A stretch of 42,080 nt of DNA from Pseudomonas californiensis (GCF_021147775.1 NZ_JAGTPK010000040.1:1-42080); one strand, 5' to 3'. Counted from the first letter of the stretch, positions 27,206 through 35,420 are shown. The notes: generated by a model from the letters alone, not told the origin. Numbers and translations: made by a program.

Positions 27206-27979
27206 TCAAGTGACTGTCAATCCACCGTCCATTATTAACGTTGAGCCTGTTATCCAACGGCTTGCATCTGATAAGAAAAATACTGCTGCGTTAGCAATGT
27301 CCTCTGGTTTTCCAAACCCCAGCGGGTGGCTTGCATGATGCTCTTCTATAGGCTTTAAGTTCATGACGTCGAACGTCAGCATGGGGGTATCCACAAACGA
27401 GGGCGCAAGGCAGTTGGACCTTATACCGTGCTTGGCGACCTCCGTAGACAGGCAGCGGGACAACGCAATCAGCGCCGCTTTACTGCCCGAGTAGGCGCCC
27501 ACGCCAGCGATACCGATCTTGGCAGCTATTGACGAGATGAACAGGATTGATCCATTTCTGGCGATCTTGTTCCGGATAAGCAGTCCCTGGGTTATCAGCA
27601 TCGGGGCTTCGACATTGATCGCGTGGATACCTCGAAGATGCTCCTGAGTCATCATGCGAACCGGGGAAAGTCTGGAGATTCCCGCACAATGCACCAGCCC
27701 GTCAAAGCGTTCTTCAGCGGCAGAAATCAAGCGCGTGCGATCCACCTCAATTGTCAGGTCAGCCGAAACTGCCTGATGCGCCAGATCAGAAATGGCCTGA
27801 AGTGAAGAGAGTGTCTCTGCCAGACGCTGTTCATCGCGACCTGTCGCCAGGACCAGGGCACCCATTTTAGCGCAGGTGAGCGCTACCTCCCTGCCGATAC
27901 CGGAAGATGCGCCCGTTACCAGAATGCGTTTTCCGGCCAGGCTGAAAGGATTGAATGGCGTATCAGGGCTTGCTGTCAT
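27206..27979 (-). CDS. FabG-like short-chain dehydrogenase (probable 3-oxoacyl-ACP reductase)
   Basis: A 257-residue classical SDR: TGASSGIG (22-29), Ser149/150, Tyr163 and Lys167 of the catalytic triad, and an NNAG-equivalent HCAG near 97-100. Next to an ACP and a KAS III it most plausibly reduces acetoacetyl-ACP to 3-hydroxybutyryl-ACP, the acyl group found on P. syringae modified viosamine. It is FabG-like in length but cannot be separated from sugar-ketoreductases by sequence alone. Spaced 27 bases after the KAS III gene, in the same operon. Confidence 0.83.
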   Translation of the reverse strand: MTASPDTPFNPFSLAGKRILVTGASSGIGREVALTCAKMGALVLATGRDEQRLAETLSSLQAISDLAHQAVSADLTIEVDRTRLISAAEERFDGLVHCAGISRLSPVRMMTQEHLRGIHAINVEAPMLITQGLLIRNKIARNGSILFISSIAAKIGIAGVGAYSGSKAALIALSRCLSTEVAKHGIRSNCLAPSFVDTPMLTFDVMNLKPIEEHHASHPLGFGKPEDIANAAVFFLSDASRWITGSTLIMDGGLTVT

Positions 27980-28006
27980 CTTTACTACTCTCCGGCTCTC
28001 GGACTC

Positions 28007-29044
28007 TCAGGATTCAATAAGATCTGGAAACTTGGCACCATCAAGATCAATCAGGCACGTTCCCCAGGACAGGCCTATTCCAAAGCCTGACAACAAAATT
28101 TTCTTTTTACCTTCAAGCTGCTTATTGATTCGAGCCGTCATGGTGACGGGAAGCGAGGCACCGCTGGTATTGCCGAAATCACGTAATGTTGAGGGCACTT
28201 TTTCTACCGGCAATGCGAGTTTTTTACGAATGGTCTCGTTGATCATTCGATTGGCTTGGTGGAAGATGAAGTAGTCCACATCTTCCTTGGGAGTATCGGC
28301 ATACTCGAGCAATTTTTCGACCGCTGGCGGGATACGCTGGGTCGAAAAGCTCAATACGGCTGAGCCGTCCAGTTGCAAATCAGTAGGGCGGCGCCAATGG
28401 TCGGTTTCATGTTCACGGTAAGGAATCAGATGCTGAAAACTTACAGGTTCACGATGGCCGCCGACAGGCAGAATAATTGCTTTGTAACCACTACCATCGC
28501 TATTCAGATCAAAGTACATGGGGGGTGCATCGGCACAGAACTCGAGCGCCGTAGCAGTGCCTGCATCAGAAAAAATGGGATCATCCATACTCGCGGCCCG
28601 ATCGCCAACCAGCACCAGGCCTTTCTTGACGCCGCCCGCTGCGATCATCGAACCCAGCAGATTTATACCGAACGGGTAGCCTGAGCAGCCCAGATTTACG
28701 TCAAATGCTATTGTGCTGTGACTAAGCCCCAGTCGATCCTGCAAAATGATTGCAGTGCTTGGAATGAGATAGTCCGGCGACTGAGTCACGACGATCAGAG
28801 CGTCGATCTCATCACGTTGCCACTCCAGCGTCTCGAGCAGCTTTTGCGCAGCATCAAAGGCCATGTCCGAAAAGCACTGCCAGGAAGGCGCCATGCGCCG
28901 GAACTCAATACCGATGTTGCGAACCAGCCGTTCACGCTCTCCGCGGATTTCCGGGCGGCAGTCAACCAGATTGGAAACAACCGCTTTAGGAACGCACGTG
29001 GCCATTCCGGCAAATCTGACGTTGTTCAGCGTGGACAGAGGCAT
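28007..29044 (-). CDS. 3-oxoacyl-ACP synthase III (FabH-like)
   Basis: A 345-residue thiolase-fold enzyme with the complete KAS III triad: Cys120 (LGCSGYPFG), His262 (FHQANRMI) and Asn292 (GNTSGASLP). KAS III condenses an acyl-CoA with malonyl-ACP without needing a primed ACP, so here it could make acetoacetyl-ACP. It follows the ACP gene by only four bases. A dedicated copy outside the fatty-acid genes fits sugar acylation; homologous 3-oxoacyl-ACP synthases occur in P. syringae flagellin-glycan loci. Confidence 0.9.
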   Translation of the reverse strand: MPLSTLNNVRFAGMATCVPKAVVSNLVDCRPEIRGERERLVRNIGIEFRRMAPSWQCFSDMAFDAAQKLLETLEWQRDEIDALIVVTQSPDYLIPSTAIILQDRLGLSHSTIAFDVNLGCSGYPFGINLLGSMIAAGGVKKGLVLVGDRAASMDDPIFSDAGTATALEFCADAPPMYFDLNSDGSGYKAIILPVGGHREPVSFQHLIPYREHETDHWRRPTDLQLDGSAVLSFSTQRIPPAVEKLLEYADTPKEDVDYFIFHQANRMINETIRKKLALPVEKVPSTLRDFGNTSGASLPVTMTARINKQLEGKKKILLSGFGIGLSWGTCLIDLDGAKFPDLIES

Positions 29045-29048
29045 AAGC

Positions 29049-29270
29049 TCAACCTACCAGTTTGTAGAGGTCGGAGACGGTGACAGCATCATGCAGATGC
29101 TGTCCGGTAATGACTTTTTTATATTGAATATCAAAAAGCACTATCACGCCCAGCGCTGCCAGTGAGTCCCACTCGGCCAAGCTGCGCAGCTCTGTTTCCA
29201 TGGTCAGTACTACTGGAACCTGGAAATCAGTAGCGGCCAACAGGTCTTCGATAAATTGTTCCTGATTCAT
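29049..29270 (-). CDS. Acyl carrier protein
   Basis: 73 residues, acidic and helical, with the phosphopantetheine serine Ser36 in the motif EWDSLAAL. It would carry the growing chain for the KAS III and SDR encoded next to it. The ATG at 29270 has GGAG 7 bases upstream; longer readings run into the end of vioA. The usual LGxDSL is replaced by EWDSL, common in ACPs dedicated to secondary pathways. Confidence 0.88.
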   Translation of the reverse strand: MNQEQFIEDLLAATDFQVPVVLTMETELRSLAEWDSLAALGVIVLFDIQYKKVITGQHLHDAVTVSDLYKLVG

Positions 29271-29319
29271 ACATCTACTCCAGTTAAAAAGGGTATTGAA
29301 ACGTATAGTCGCAGCGAAC

Positions 29320-30462
29320 TTAGGTGTAGCTGACGCCTTCACTGGCAACGTTTCGACCGCGCTCGCGGATGATCGAGACGACTCTTTCTATATCGGCCGC
29401 CTGCAGATCTGGATAGATCGGCAGGCAAATGACTTTGCGAGCTACTTTTTCAGCCTCAGGTGTGGGATGTCGCCGCATCGAATCGATTTCCTGATAGGCA
29501 GACATATGGGTAATCAGAGGATAGAAATAGCGTCGTGCGAAAATGTTTTGTTCTTTGAGCGCCTCGTACAACTCATCCCGGTCAAGTGGGTAATCGTCTT
29601 CCACAATCATCGGCAGGTAAGCATGGTTGGCGACGCAATCGGATCGTGTCTTGTGCAAACGGATGCCGGGTGTAGCGGCCAGGGCTGTTCGGTAGGCGTC
29701 ATCAATCGATTCGCGCCTCTGCAACGCCTGATCAATGTACTGCAGTTGCAGGAGCCCAAACGCTGAGCTGATCTCGTTCATCTTGCCGTTAATGCCAGCG
29801 GTGACCACAGTGACCTCATCGACGAAACCGAAGTTACGCAACTGATCAACGTGTTCTTTGGTTTCAGCGTCCGGGCTGATAATTGCGCCGCCTTCGAACG
29901 TATTGAACACCTTGGTTGCGTGCAGGCTCAATACGCTCAGATCGCCGTGGCGCAGGACGCTACCGTTTGCGTCTTTTACACCGAACGCGTGGGCAGCGTC
30001 GTAAATGACCCGCAAATCATGTTTGTCAGCAATGGCCTGGATAGCGTCCGTATCGCAAGGGTTGCCGTAACAATGAACCGGCATGATAGCGGTGGTTTTC
30101 GACGTAATGGCCGCTTCGATCCTGTTTGGATCAATATTGAACGTAAGCGGATCAATGTCCACGAACACCGGAGTCAGCCTGTTCCATACCAGGGCATGTG
30201 CAGTCGCGACGAAAGAGTAGGGCGTTGTGATGACCTCGTCCTTGATCTCAAGTGCCTGTAGCGCGGTGATGAGAGCGGTAGTGCCGTTGTTAAAGAGCGA
30301 AAGGTGCCTTACACCCAGATGGTCAGCCAGCGCGGTTTCGAGTTGCTGATGAAAAGGTCCATTGTTGGTCAGCTGCTTGCTGTGCCAGATCTGCTCCAGG
30401 TACGGTATGAATTCTTCCAGAGGTGGGAGCAGAGGGCTGGTGACCGGGATGATTTTGTCCAT
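29320..30462 (-). CDS. vioA: dTDP-4-amino-4,6-dideoxyglucose (viosamine) aminotransferase
   Basis: A 380-residue DegT/DnrJ/EryC1 aminotransferase. The PLP lysine is Lys184 (LHATKVFNTFEGG), the PLP-nitrogen aspartate Asp155 (YDAAHAFG) and the phosphate loop FNNGTTAL near 58-65. It converts dTDP-4-keto-6-deoxyglucose to dTDP-viosamine. First gene of the nine-gene island operon, 49 bases before the ACP. I use the ATG at 30462; a GTG at 30471 is possible. The keto-sugar precursor would come from rmlA/rmlB elsewhere in the genome. Identification as VioA rests on family plus operon; DesI/RfbE-like relatives share the fold. Confidence 0.88.
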   Translation of the reverse strand: MDKIIPVTSPLLPPLEEFIPYLEQIWHSKQLTNNGPFHQQLETALADHLGVRHLSLFNNGTTALITALQALEIKDEVITTPYSFVATAHALVWNRLTPVFVDIDPLTFNIDPNRIEAAITSKTTAIMPVHCYGNPCDTDAIQAIADKHDLRVIYDAAHAFGVKDANGSVLRHGDLSVLSLHATKVFNTFEGGAIISPDAETKEHVDQLRNFGFVDEVTVVTAGINGKMNEISSAFGLLQLQYIDQALQRRESIDDAYRTALAATPGIRLHKTRSDCVANHAYLPMIVEDDYPLDRDELYEALKEQNIFARRYFYPLITHMSAYQEIDSMRRHPTPEAEKVARKVICLPIYPDLQAADIERVVSIIRERGRNVASEGVSYT

Positions 30463-30535
30463 AATAATCACTAATTTTCTCAGAGCCGAACATCGGCAAC
30501 CGCATTGAGCGCCCCACCTGCAGTGGTTATTTACC

Positions 30536-30562
30536 TAATCGGCCGTTGGTGCCAATAAATTA
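30536..30562 (-). promoter_or_regulatory. Sigma-28 (FliA)-like promoter upstream of vioA
   Basis: On the minus strand TAATTTAT (30562-30555), an 11-base spacer, then GCCGATTA (30543-30536): 5 of 8 and 7 of 8 matches to the FliA consensus with the exact spacer. The predicted start point is about 65 bases before vioA. The rest of the gap to 30753 must hold the promoter of the divergent glutamine-synthetase-like gene. Confidence 0.52.
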
Positions 30563-30753
30563 GCGCGTGTAGAAGGTTTATTTGTCGCATGCAAGACATC
30601 TGCCAGTTTTTTGGGCTCAGGCCCTGCCGGGATCCAGGATCCAAGGCTGTTGTCTTGCTCGGAAACGCCGTTTCTGCGCGAAAAATTCACTTGGGCAGAG
30701 CTCATTTGTGAGACCTGTCCTGCAGTTGGCAGATACCCGTCAAGGATTGAGCA

Positions 30754-32097
30754 ATGACCCGCAATGACCCCCTCTCACTGGCGCAGCAGCTCGTGGGGAT
30801 TGATGAAATTGAATGTGTCACTCCGGACCTGAACGGTGTGCCGCGTGGCAAGGTGATGACGGCCGAGGGTTTTCTGCAAGGGCGTCGTCTGCAGATGGCC
30901 CGAGGGGTATTGCTGCAATGCATCATGGGCGGCTATCCGCCAGCGCGGTTCTACGGCAGTGATGACGGTGATCTGGCGCTGATCGCCGACCCTGAGCAGA
31001 TTCACCGACTGCCCTGGAGTGACGAGCCGCGTGCGCTGGCGATCTGCGACGCCGATGAGCTGACCGGCGAGTCCTGCGCGCTCTCGACACGCGGGCAGCT
31101 CAAGTCGGTGATCGCCCGGTACGCGTCACGCGGGTTGGTGCCCGTCGTAGCGACCGAACTCGAATTCTTCGTGTTCGCACCCAATCCCGATCCGCTTTTG
31201 CCGTTTGTGCCACCCTCCGGGCTGGATGGCCGACAAGAGCAGGGCTATTCGGCGTTCAGCGTCAGCTCCAACAACGGACTGCGTCCCTTCTTCAAAGAGG
31301 TCTACAGCGCCATGAATGCGCTGGGCCTGCCCCGCGATACGTTCATGCACGAGATGGGCGTCAGCCAGTTCGAGATCAATCTGCTGCACGGCGACCCGCT
31401 GCAGTTGGCGGACCAGACCTTTCTGTTCAAGCACCTGCTCAAGGAAGTGGGGCTCAGGCACGGTTTGAGCGTGGTGTGCATGGCCAAGCCGCTGGCCCTG
31501 ACGCCCGGCAGTTCAATGCACCTGCATCAGAGCGTCATTGATGCAACGTCCCGACGTAACGTATTCAGCGACGAGGACGGGCAGCCAACGACAACCTTTC
31601 GCCACTTCATCGGCGGCCAACAGGCTTGCATGGCTGATCTGACAGCCTTGTTCGCGCCCAACGTGAACTCTTACCAGCGCCTCTGCCATCCGTTTGCATC
31701 CCCCAATAACGCCTGCTGGTCGCATGACAACCGGGCGGCGGGTCTGCGGATTCCAGCCAGCGGCCCCGAGGCACGCCGTGTGGAGAATCGTTTGCCGGGT
31801 GCCGATGCCAATCCGTATCTGGTCATCGCGGCGAGTCTTGCGGCGGGGTTGTACGGGATCGAGAACGCACTGGAACCGACCGCCGCTGTGCAGGGCGAAA
31901 TCGAGGTGCCGCAAGAATTGTCATTACCCTGTACCTTGCATGCCGCTCTTGAACGTCTGAAATGCAGTCATTTGGCCAAGGAACTGTTCGGGCGAGAGTT
32001 CATCGAAGGTTACATCGCTTCGAAGACCATGGAATTGACCAGTTTTTTTGATGAGATAACCCCTTGGGAGCGGCGCGTGCTGGCTGCTCAAGTTTAA
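30754..32097 (+). CDS. Glutamine-synthetase-like gamma-glutamyl ligase (PauA/PuuA type)
   Basis: A 447-residue type I/III glutamine-synthetase fold without the adenylylation features of GlnA. It contains ATELEFFVF (metal-binding glutamates), SQFEINLLHG and the ATP-site motif NRLPGADANPYL. In Pseudomonas such paralogues (PauA set) ligate glutamate to polyamines such as putrescine as the first step of gamma-glutamylated catabolism; a paralogue near the flgM genes is also found in P. aeruginosa as far as I recall. The start at 30754 has AAGGA 7 bases upstream. The amine substrate cannot be deduced. Confidence 0.83.
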   Translation: MTRNDPLSLAQQLVGIDEIECVTPDLNGVPRGKVMTAEGFLQGRRLQMARGVLLQCIMGGYPPARFYGSDDGDLALIADPEQIHRLPWSDEPRALAICDADELTGESCALSTRGQLKSVIARYASRGLVPVVATELEFFVFAPNPDPLLPFVPPSGLDGRQEQGYSAFSVSSNNGLRPFFKEVYSAMNALGLPRDTFMHEMGVSQFEINLLHGDPLQLADQTFLFKHLLKEVGLRHGLSVVCMAKPLALTPGSSMHLHQSVIDATSRRNVFSDEDGQPTTTFRHFIGGQQACMADLTALFAPNVNSYQRLCHPFASPNNACWSHDNRAAGLRIPASGPEARRVENRLPGADANPYLVIAASLAAGLYGIENALEPTAAVQGEIEVPQELSLPCTLHAALERLKCSHLAKELFGREFIEGYIASKTMELTSFFDEITPWERRVLAAQV

Positions 32098-32152
32098 CAA
32101 TCGTCGTACTGGACGCGTCCCTCGGGGAGGCGTCCTTATTTATGGAACGTTG

Positions 32153-33547
32153 ATGCGTCAAATCTGGAAGTCTTTTCGAGCGCTTTATTTTGCCTCGCTG
32201 ATGATGTTGATCGGCTCGGGTCTGCTGAGTACCTACCTTGCGTTGCGTCTGGCCGCTGATCAGGTTGACAGCCTGTGGGTCGGTGCGTTGATGGCTGCCA
32301 ACTATTTTGGTCTGGTGCTGGGGGGCAAGATCGGCCACCGCCTGATCGGTCGTGTCGGTCATATCCGCGCTTATGCCACCTGCGCCGGGATCGTCGGCGC
32401 AGCGGTGCTGGGCCATGGCCTGATCAGTTGGCTCCCCGCCTGGCTGATCCTGCGGGTCATTGTCGGCCTGGGAATGATGTGCCAGTACATGGTTATCGAA
32501 AGCTGGTTGAACGAGCAGGCAGAAGCCAAGCAGCGCGGCATGGTGTTCAGTGGCTACATGATCGCCTCTTACCTGGGCCTTGTGCTCGGGCAGCTGGTGC
32601 TGGTGGTCCACCCGCAACTGGGCCTTGAGTTGCTGATGCTGGTCGCGCTGTGTTTTGCCCTGTGCCTGGTACCGGTCGCCATGACCCGTGCGATTCACCC
32701 TGCGCCGCTGCATCCGGCCCCGCTGGAGCCGCGTTTCTTCATGAAACGGGTGCCGCAGTCGTTGACCGCGGTGCTGGGCGCAGGGCTGATCATCGGCTCG
32801 TTCTACGGCCTGGCGCCGGTCTATGCCGCCGAGCAGGGGTTATCGACAGAGCAGGTGGGTCTGTTCATGGGCTGCTGCATTCTGGCGGGCTTTCTTGTGC
32901 AGTGGCCGCTGGGTCTGTTGTCGGACCGCTATGATCGATCGGTGCTGATGCGTGTGTTCGCGGCAGCGCTGGTAATTGCTTCTCTACCGTTGGCGGTGCT
33001 GCCGAGCGTGCCGGTTGAAGTGCTGTTCGGCGTGGGCTTCCTTGCTTCTCTGATGCAGTTCTGCCTGTATCCTCTGGCGGTCGCATTCGCCAATGACCAC
33101 GTAGAGGCCGAGCGGCGCGTGTCGCTGACTGCCATGTTGCTGATGACCTACGGCATCGGAGCCAGCATCGGGCCGCTTGCGGCTGGTGTGATCATGAAGG
33201 CTTTTGGCGGGCATATGTTGTACGCCTTCGTCTGCGGCGCGAGCGTGATTCTGGTATTGCTGATCCGTCCGAAGGCAGTCACCCACCTGCATCAGGTCGA
33301 AAATGCGCCGCTGCATCACATCGCGATGCCCGACAGCATGTCCAGCTCACCGCTGGTCGTCGCACTTGACCCACGTGTGGATGAACAGGTGGTGCAGGAT
33401 CAGATGCAGACAACCGCAGAGCCGGAAGTCGTCGATGAAGTGCACGACGAAGCTGTGGCTGAGCCGCTGGAAGAGTCCGTGCACGCAGCTGCCCCTACGC
33501 CACCTGACGGTGAGCGTGAGAGTGAGGATGAGACCTGGAAAGCCTGA
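32153..33547 (+). CDS. MFS transporter (YcaD-like) with acidic C-terminal tail
   Basis: 464 residues, 12 predicted transmembrane helices, of the YcaD-like MFS group (motif VIESWLNEQAEAKQRG after helix 4, and WPLGLLSDRYDRS between helices 6 and 8 region). The last 80 residues after RPKAVTHLHQ are hydrophilic and very rich in Glu/Asp/Val, an extension absent from E. coli YcaD (382 residues). The ATG at 32153 is preceded by GGAA. It follows the glutamine-synthetase-like gene by 55 bases and is probably co-transcribed. The substrate is unknown; an amine or amino-acid derivative is possible from context. Confidence 0.8.
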   Translation: MRQIWKSFRALYFASLMMLIGSGLLSTYLALRLAADQVDSLWVGALMAANYFGLVLGGKIGHRLIGRVGHIRAYATCAGIVGAAVLGHGLISWLPAWLILRVIVGLGMMCQYMVIESWLNEQAEAKQRGMVFSGYMIASYLGLVLGQLVLVVHPQLGLELLMLVALCFALCLVPVAMTRAIHPAPLHPAPLEPRFFMKRVPQSLTAVLGAGLIIGSFYGLAPVYAAEQGLSTEQVGLFMGCCILAGFLVQWPLGLLSDRYDRSVLMRVFAAALVIASLPLAVLPSVPVEVLFGVGFLASLMQFCLYPLAVAFANDHVEAERRVSLTAMLLMTYGIGASIGPLAAGVIMKAFGGHMLYAFVCGASVILVLLIRPKAVTHLHQVENAPLHHIAMPDSMSSSPLVVALDPRVDEQVVQDQMQTTAEPEVVDEVHDEAVAEPLEESVHAAAPTPPDGERESEDETWKA

Positions 33548-33649
33548 TGCAGGCGATACAGCGCCAAGAGCAGTGGCTTGGGCTTGCAGCCTGGGCCTGG
33601 CGCTTGGGCTTGAAGTCTGCGGCCTGATCGAAGAGCGTAGAAGAGGAAA

Positions 33650-33677
33650 GTGATTGCGGTGCAGCGACCGCAATCAC
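33650..33677 (-). terminator. Terminator hairpin after flgZ
   Basis: GTGATTGCGGT / ACCGCAATCAC, an 11-base perfect stem with a 6-base loop, 16 bases past the flgZ stop and followed by a T/C-rich tract on the minus strand. It may also stop the converging MFS transcript. Confidence 0.8.
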
Positions 33678-33693
33678 CTGACAACGTGGCGTA

Positions 33694-34440
33694 TCAGAAG
33701 TCGTCGTCTTTATCGAAGCGACGTGCCTCGCGTTGCAGCTGATACACAAAACGCTCCACCTGACGCTGCACGAGCCCACTCATGTTGTGAAAGCGCACGC
33801 CAGCGAATGTGGTGTGAACCCTTTCTTCAAAATGCAGATACCGGAGTTCGACCGGCGCAGTCATTGCTCCGAAAGGCAGGCGTGCGATAAAGCGCTCATA
33901 GACTTGGCCCAGCTGCATGCGCTCAGACAAATCCCCTTCGAAACGCAGCTTGCAGCCGGTCGCAGAGATGTCGAGCAGTTTGCCTTTGAGGGGAGACTTG
34001 AGTTTTTCGCCACCGATCTCGATGTCGACCAGCTGTGCCAGCTTGAGTGCCGCGCGAAACGCATTGCGGCGCTGGTGATAGATCACTTCCTCAGGGAGCG
34101 GGCCACGGTAGAGGCGCTGACCGTCTGTGTCGACGATTGTCATTTGCTCAGAGCTTTCCCAGGCAATACGCACACCGTCGTGAAAGCCTTCGACACGGAA
34201 AGATTCACCGTTGCTCAGGAATCGTTCGCCATCGCGCGGGATCATTTCATCGAGGGCCATGACGTTACTGTCACGGTCGACTTCTATCAGATAACTCTGG
34301 AAGCGCTGGGCGCGCTCATGAAAGGTGATGATCAATGGATCATGACTTTCGAGAAGTAACCGCAGGTTAGCGGCGATTTCCAAGGATGTGTTCAACACCT
34401 TTGGGGGCTGCGGAGCATCATCCGCGCTTGAGCCATTCAC
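33694..34440 (-). CDS. flgZ: PilZ-domain flagellar brake protein (YcgR/FlgZ)
   Basis: 248 residues: an N-terminal YcgR-N domain (about 20-115) and a C-terminal PilZ domain with the c-di-GMP-binding RxxxR (RRNAFRA, about 123-129) and DISATGCKL (about 158). YcgR/FlgZ binds c-di-GMP and slows flagellar rotation. It starts at a GTG (34440) preceded by GGAG at about 11 bases. It is downstream of flgM and flgN on the same strand, the normal Pseudomonas flgMNZ order, and ends at a hairpin. Confidence 0.92.
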   Translation of the reverse strand: MNGSSADDAPQPPKVLNTSLEIAANLRLLLESHDPLIITFHERAQRFQSYLIEVDRDSNVMALDEMIPRDGERFLSNGESFRVEGFHDGVRIAWESSEQMTIVDTDGQRLYRGPLPEEVIYHQRRNAFRAALKLAQLVDIEIGGEKLKSPLKGKLLDISATGCKLRFEGDLSERMQLGQVYERFIARLPFGAMTAPVELRYLHFEERVHTTFAGVRFHNMSGLVQRQVERFVYQLQREARRFDKDDDF

Positions 34441-34522
34441 GTTCTTACATCTCCAGGCAAAATACTACGGCAATGCAACAACAAGCATTCTGCCACTACG
34501 CACAGAACCTTTATACAGGAAG

Positions 34523-34990
34523 TTACGCTTGGCTGAGAGGGCGTGGTTTCGCTCTTCCTGCCGTCGATCCCCGATTGTCATAAAGTGTCGGTGTATCTCC
34601 ACCATTCAAAATGCGCAGTTGATGAGCTGTCGTAACCTGCTGCAACTGGATGAGGCCGCCATTTTGTTCATTGACTGCCTGGCACTGAGCGAGCAAAGCC
34701 GTGAGTTCTTCACCCGCTGCAAAGAGCTGCTCACCCAGAGCAGACTGACTCGCAAGCAACCCCAGACCCTCTCGGTTGGGAGGCAGGCCCAGATCGACAA
34801 GCAATTGGCTACGTTTGCGGCCATGCTGTTCGAGCACAATGACCAGCGCCTGTTTCTGCGCCAGAATATGCTCCATTTCGAACATGTCACGGCCTTGCAG
34901 AACGATAGATTCAGCCTGCAGGAGCTCAAACAGCTGACGTGCAGGAATGATGTCGTCATTGATCATCTGAAGCAAAATAGTGTCTTGCAT
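34523..34990 (-). CDS. flgN: Flagellar export chaperone FlgN
   Basis: 155 residues, mostly helical, beginning MQDTILLQMINDD, of FlgN type. FlgN chaperones the hook-filament junction proteins FlgK and FlgL for secretion through the flagellar export gate. The C-terminal 30 residues (PTLYDNRGSTAGRAKPRP) look flexible. It lies 49 bases after flgM and 82 bases before flgZ, in one unit. Confidence 0.9.
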   Translation of the reverse strand: MQDTILLQMINDDIIPARQLFELLQAESIVLQGRDMFEMEHILAQKQALVIVLEQHGRKRSQLLVDLGLPPNREGLGLLASQSALGEQLFAAGEELTALLAQCQAVNEQNGGLIQLQQVTTAHQLRILNGGDTPTLYDNRGSTAGRAKPRPLSQA

Positions 34991-35039
34991 CGCATGCTCT
35001 GGTTATCAAGCGTCCAGAATATCCAGCGCGAGCAAAGTG

Positions 35040-35357
35040 CTAGCGTTGGGTCTCGAAATTAAGCAACTTGCTGGCTACGCGGTTGCTGTCCACTGTATAG
35101 GTGCCGTCAGCGATGGACTGCTTGAGTTCGGCAACGCGAGCGCTGTTGACGGTCGGCAGATCGGACAGCTTGTCAGTGATTTTCTGCAACTGTTGAGCCT
35201 CACTGCTCAGAGAAACGGTTTCCCCGGTGCTTTTGACGCCTGCAGTGCTGCTGGCAGCCGTTGACGCATCGGTCTTGCTGATTTCTTTCGTTGCGTTGGT
35301 GCGCGATGCGCCACCCACGGACTGGGAACTGTTAAGGCGACTGAAGTCTATGACCAT
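35040..35357 (-). CDS. flgM: Anti-sigma-28 factor FlgM
   Basis: 105 residues with the FlgM layout: a disordered Ser/Thr-rich N-terminus (MVIDFSRLNSSQS...), a central segment TVSLSSEAQQLQKI and a C-terminal FliA-binding region (VNSARVAELKQSIADGTYTVD). It inhibits FliA until the hook-basal body is complete and FlgM is exported. Its own FliA-type promoter lies just upstream. Confidence 0.96.
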   Translation of the reverse strand: MVIDFSRLNSSQSVGGASRTNATKEISKTDASTAASSTAGVKSTGETVSLSSEAQQLQKITDKLSDLPTVNSARVAELKQSIADGTYTVDSNRVASKLLNFETQR

Positions 35358-35393
35358 GATAAAAAACCTCTGGGTGTTTGGACGCTTGCCTTG

Positions 35394-35420
35394 TTTTCGG
35401 CTAACCCCGATAAAACTTTA
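35394..35420 (-). promoter_or_regulatory. flgM: Sigma-28 (FliA) promoter of flgMNZ
   Basis: TAAAGTTT (35420-35413), 11-base spacer, GCCGAAAA (35401-35394): -35 perfect and -10 7 of 8 against the FliA consensus. It is placed 37 bases before the flgM start. This gives the usual autoregulatory loop in which FliA drives its own anti-sigma factor. Confidence 0.85.

Noticed and set aside
30544..30556. TGGCAC upstream of vioA as a sigma-54 -24 box
   Set aside because: No TTGC follows at the required 5-base distance; the same bases fall inside the FliA-like spacer.
33565..33615. Direct repeats of GCTTGGGCTTG after the MFS stop
   Set aside because: Only two imperfect copies and no spacer regularity; not a CRISPR or VNTR.
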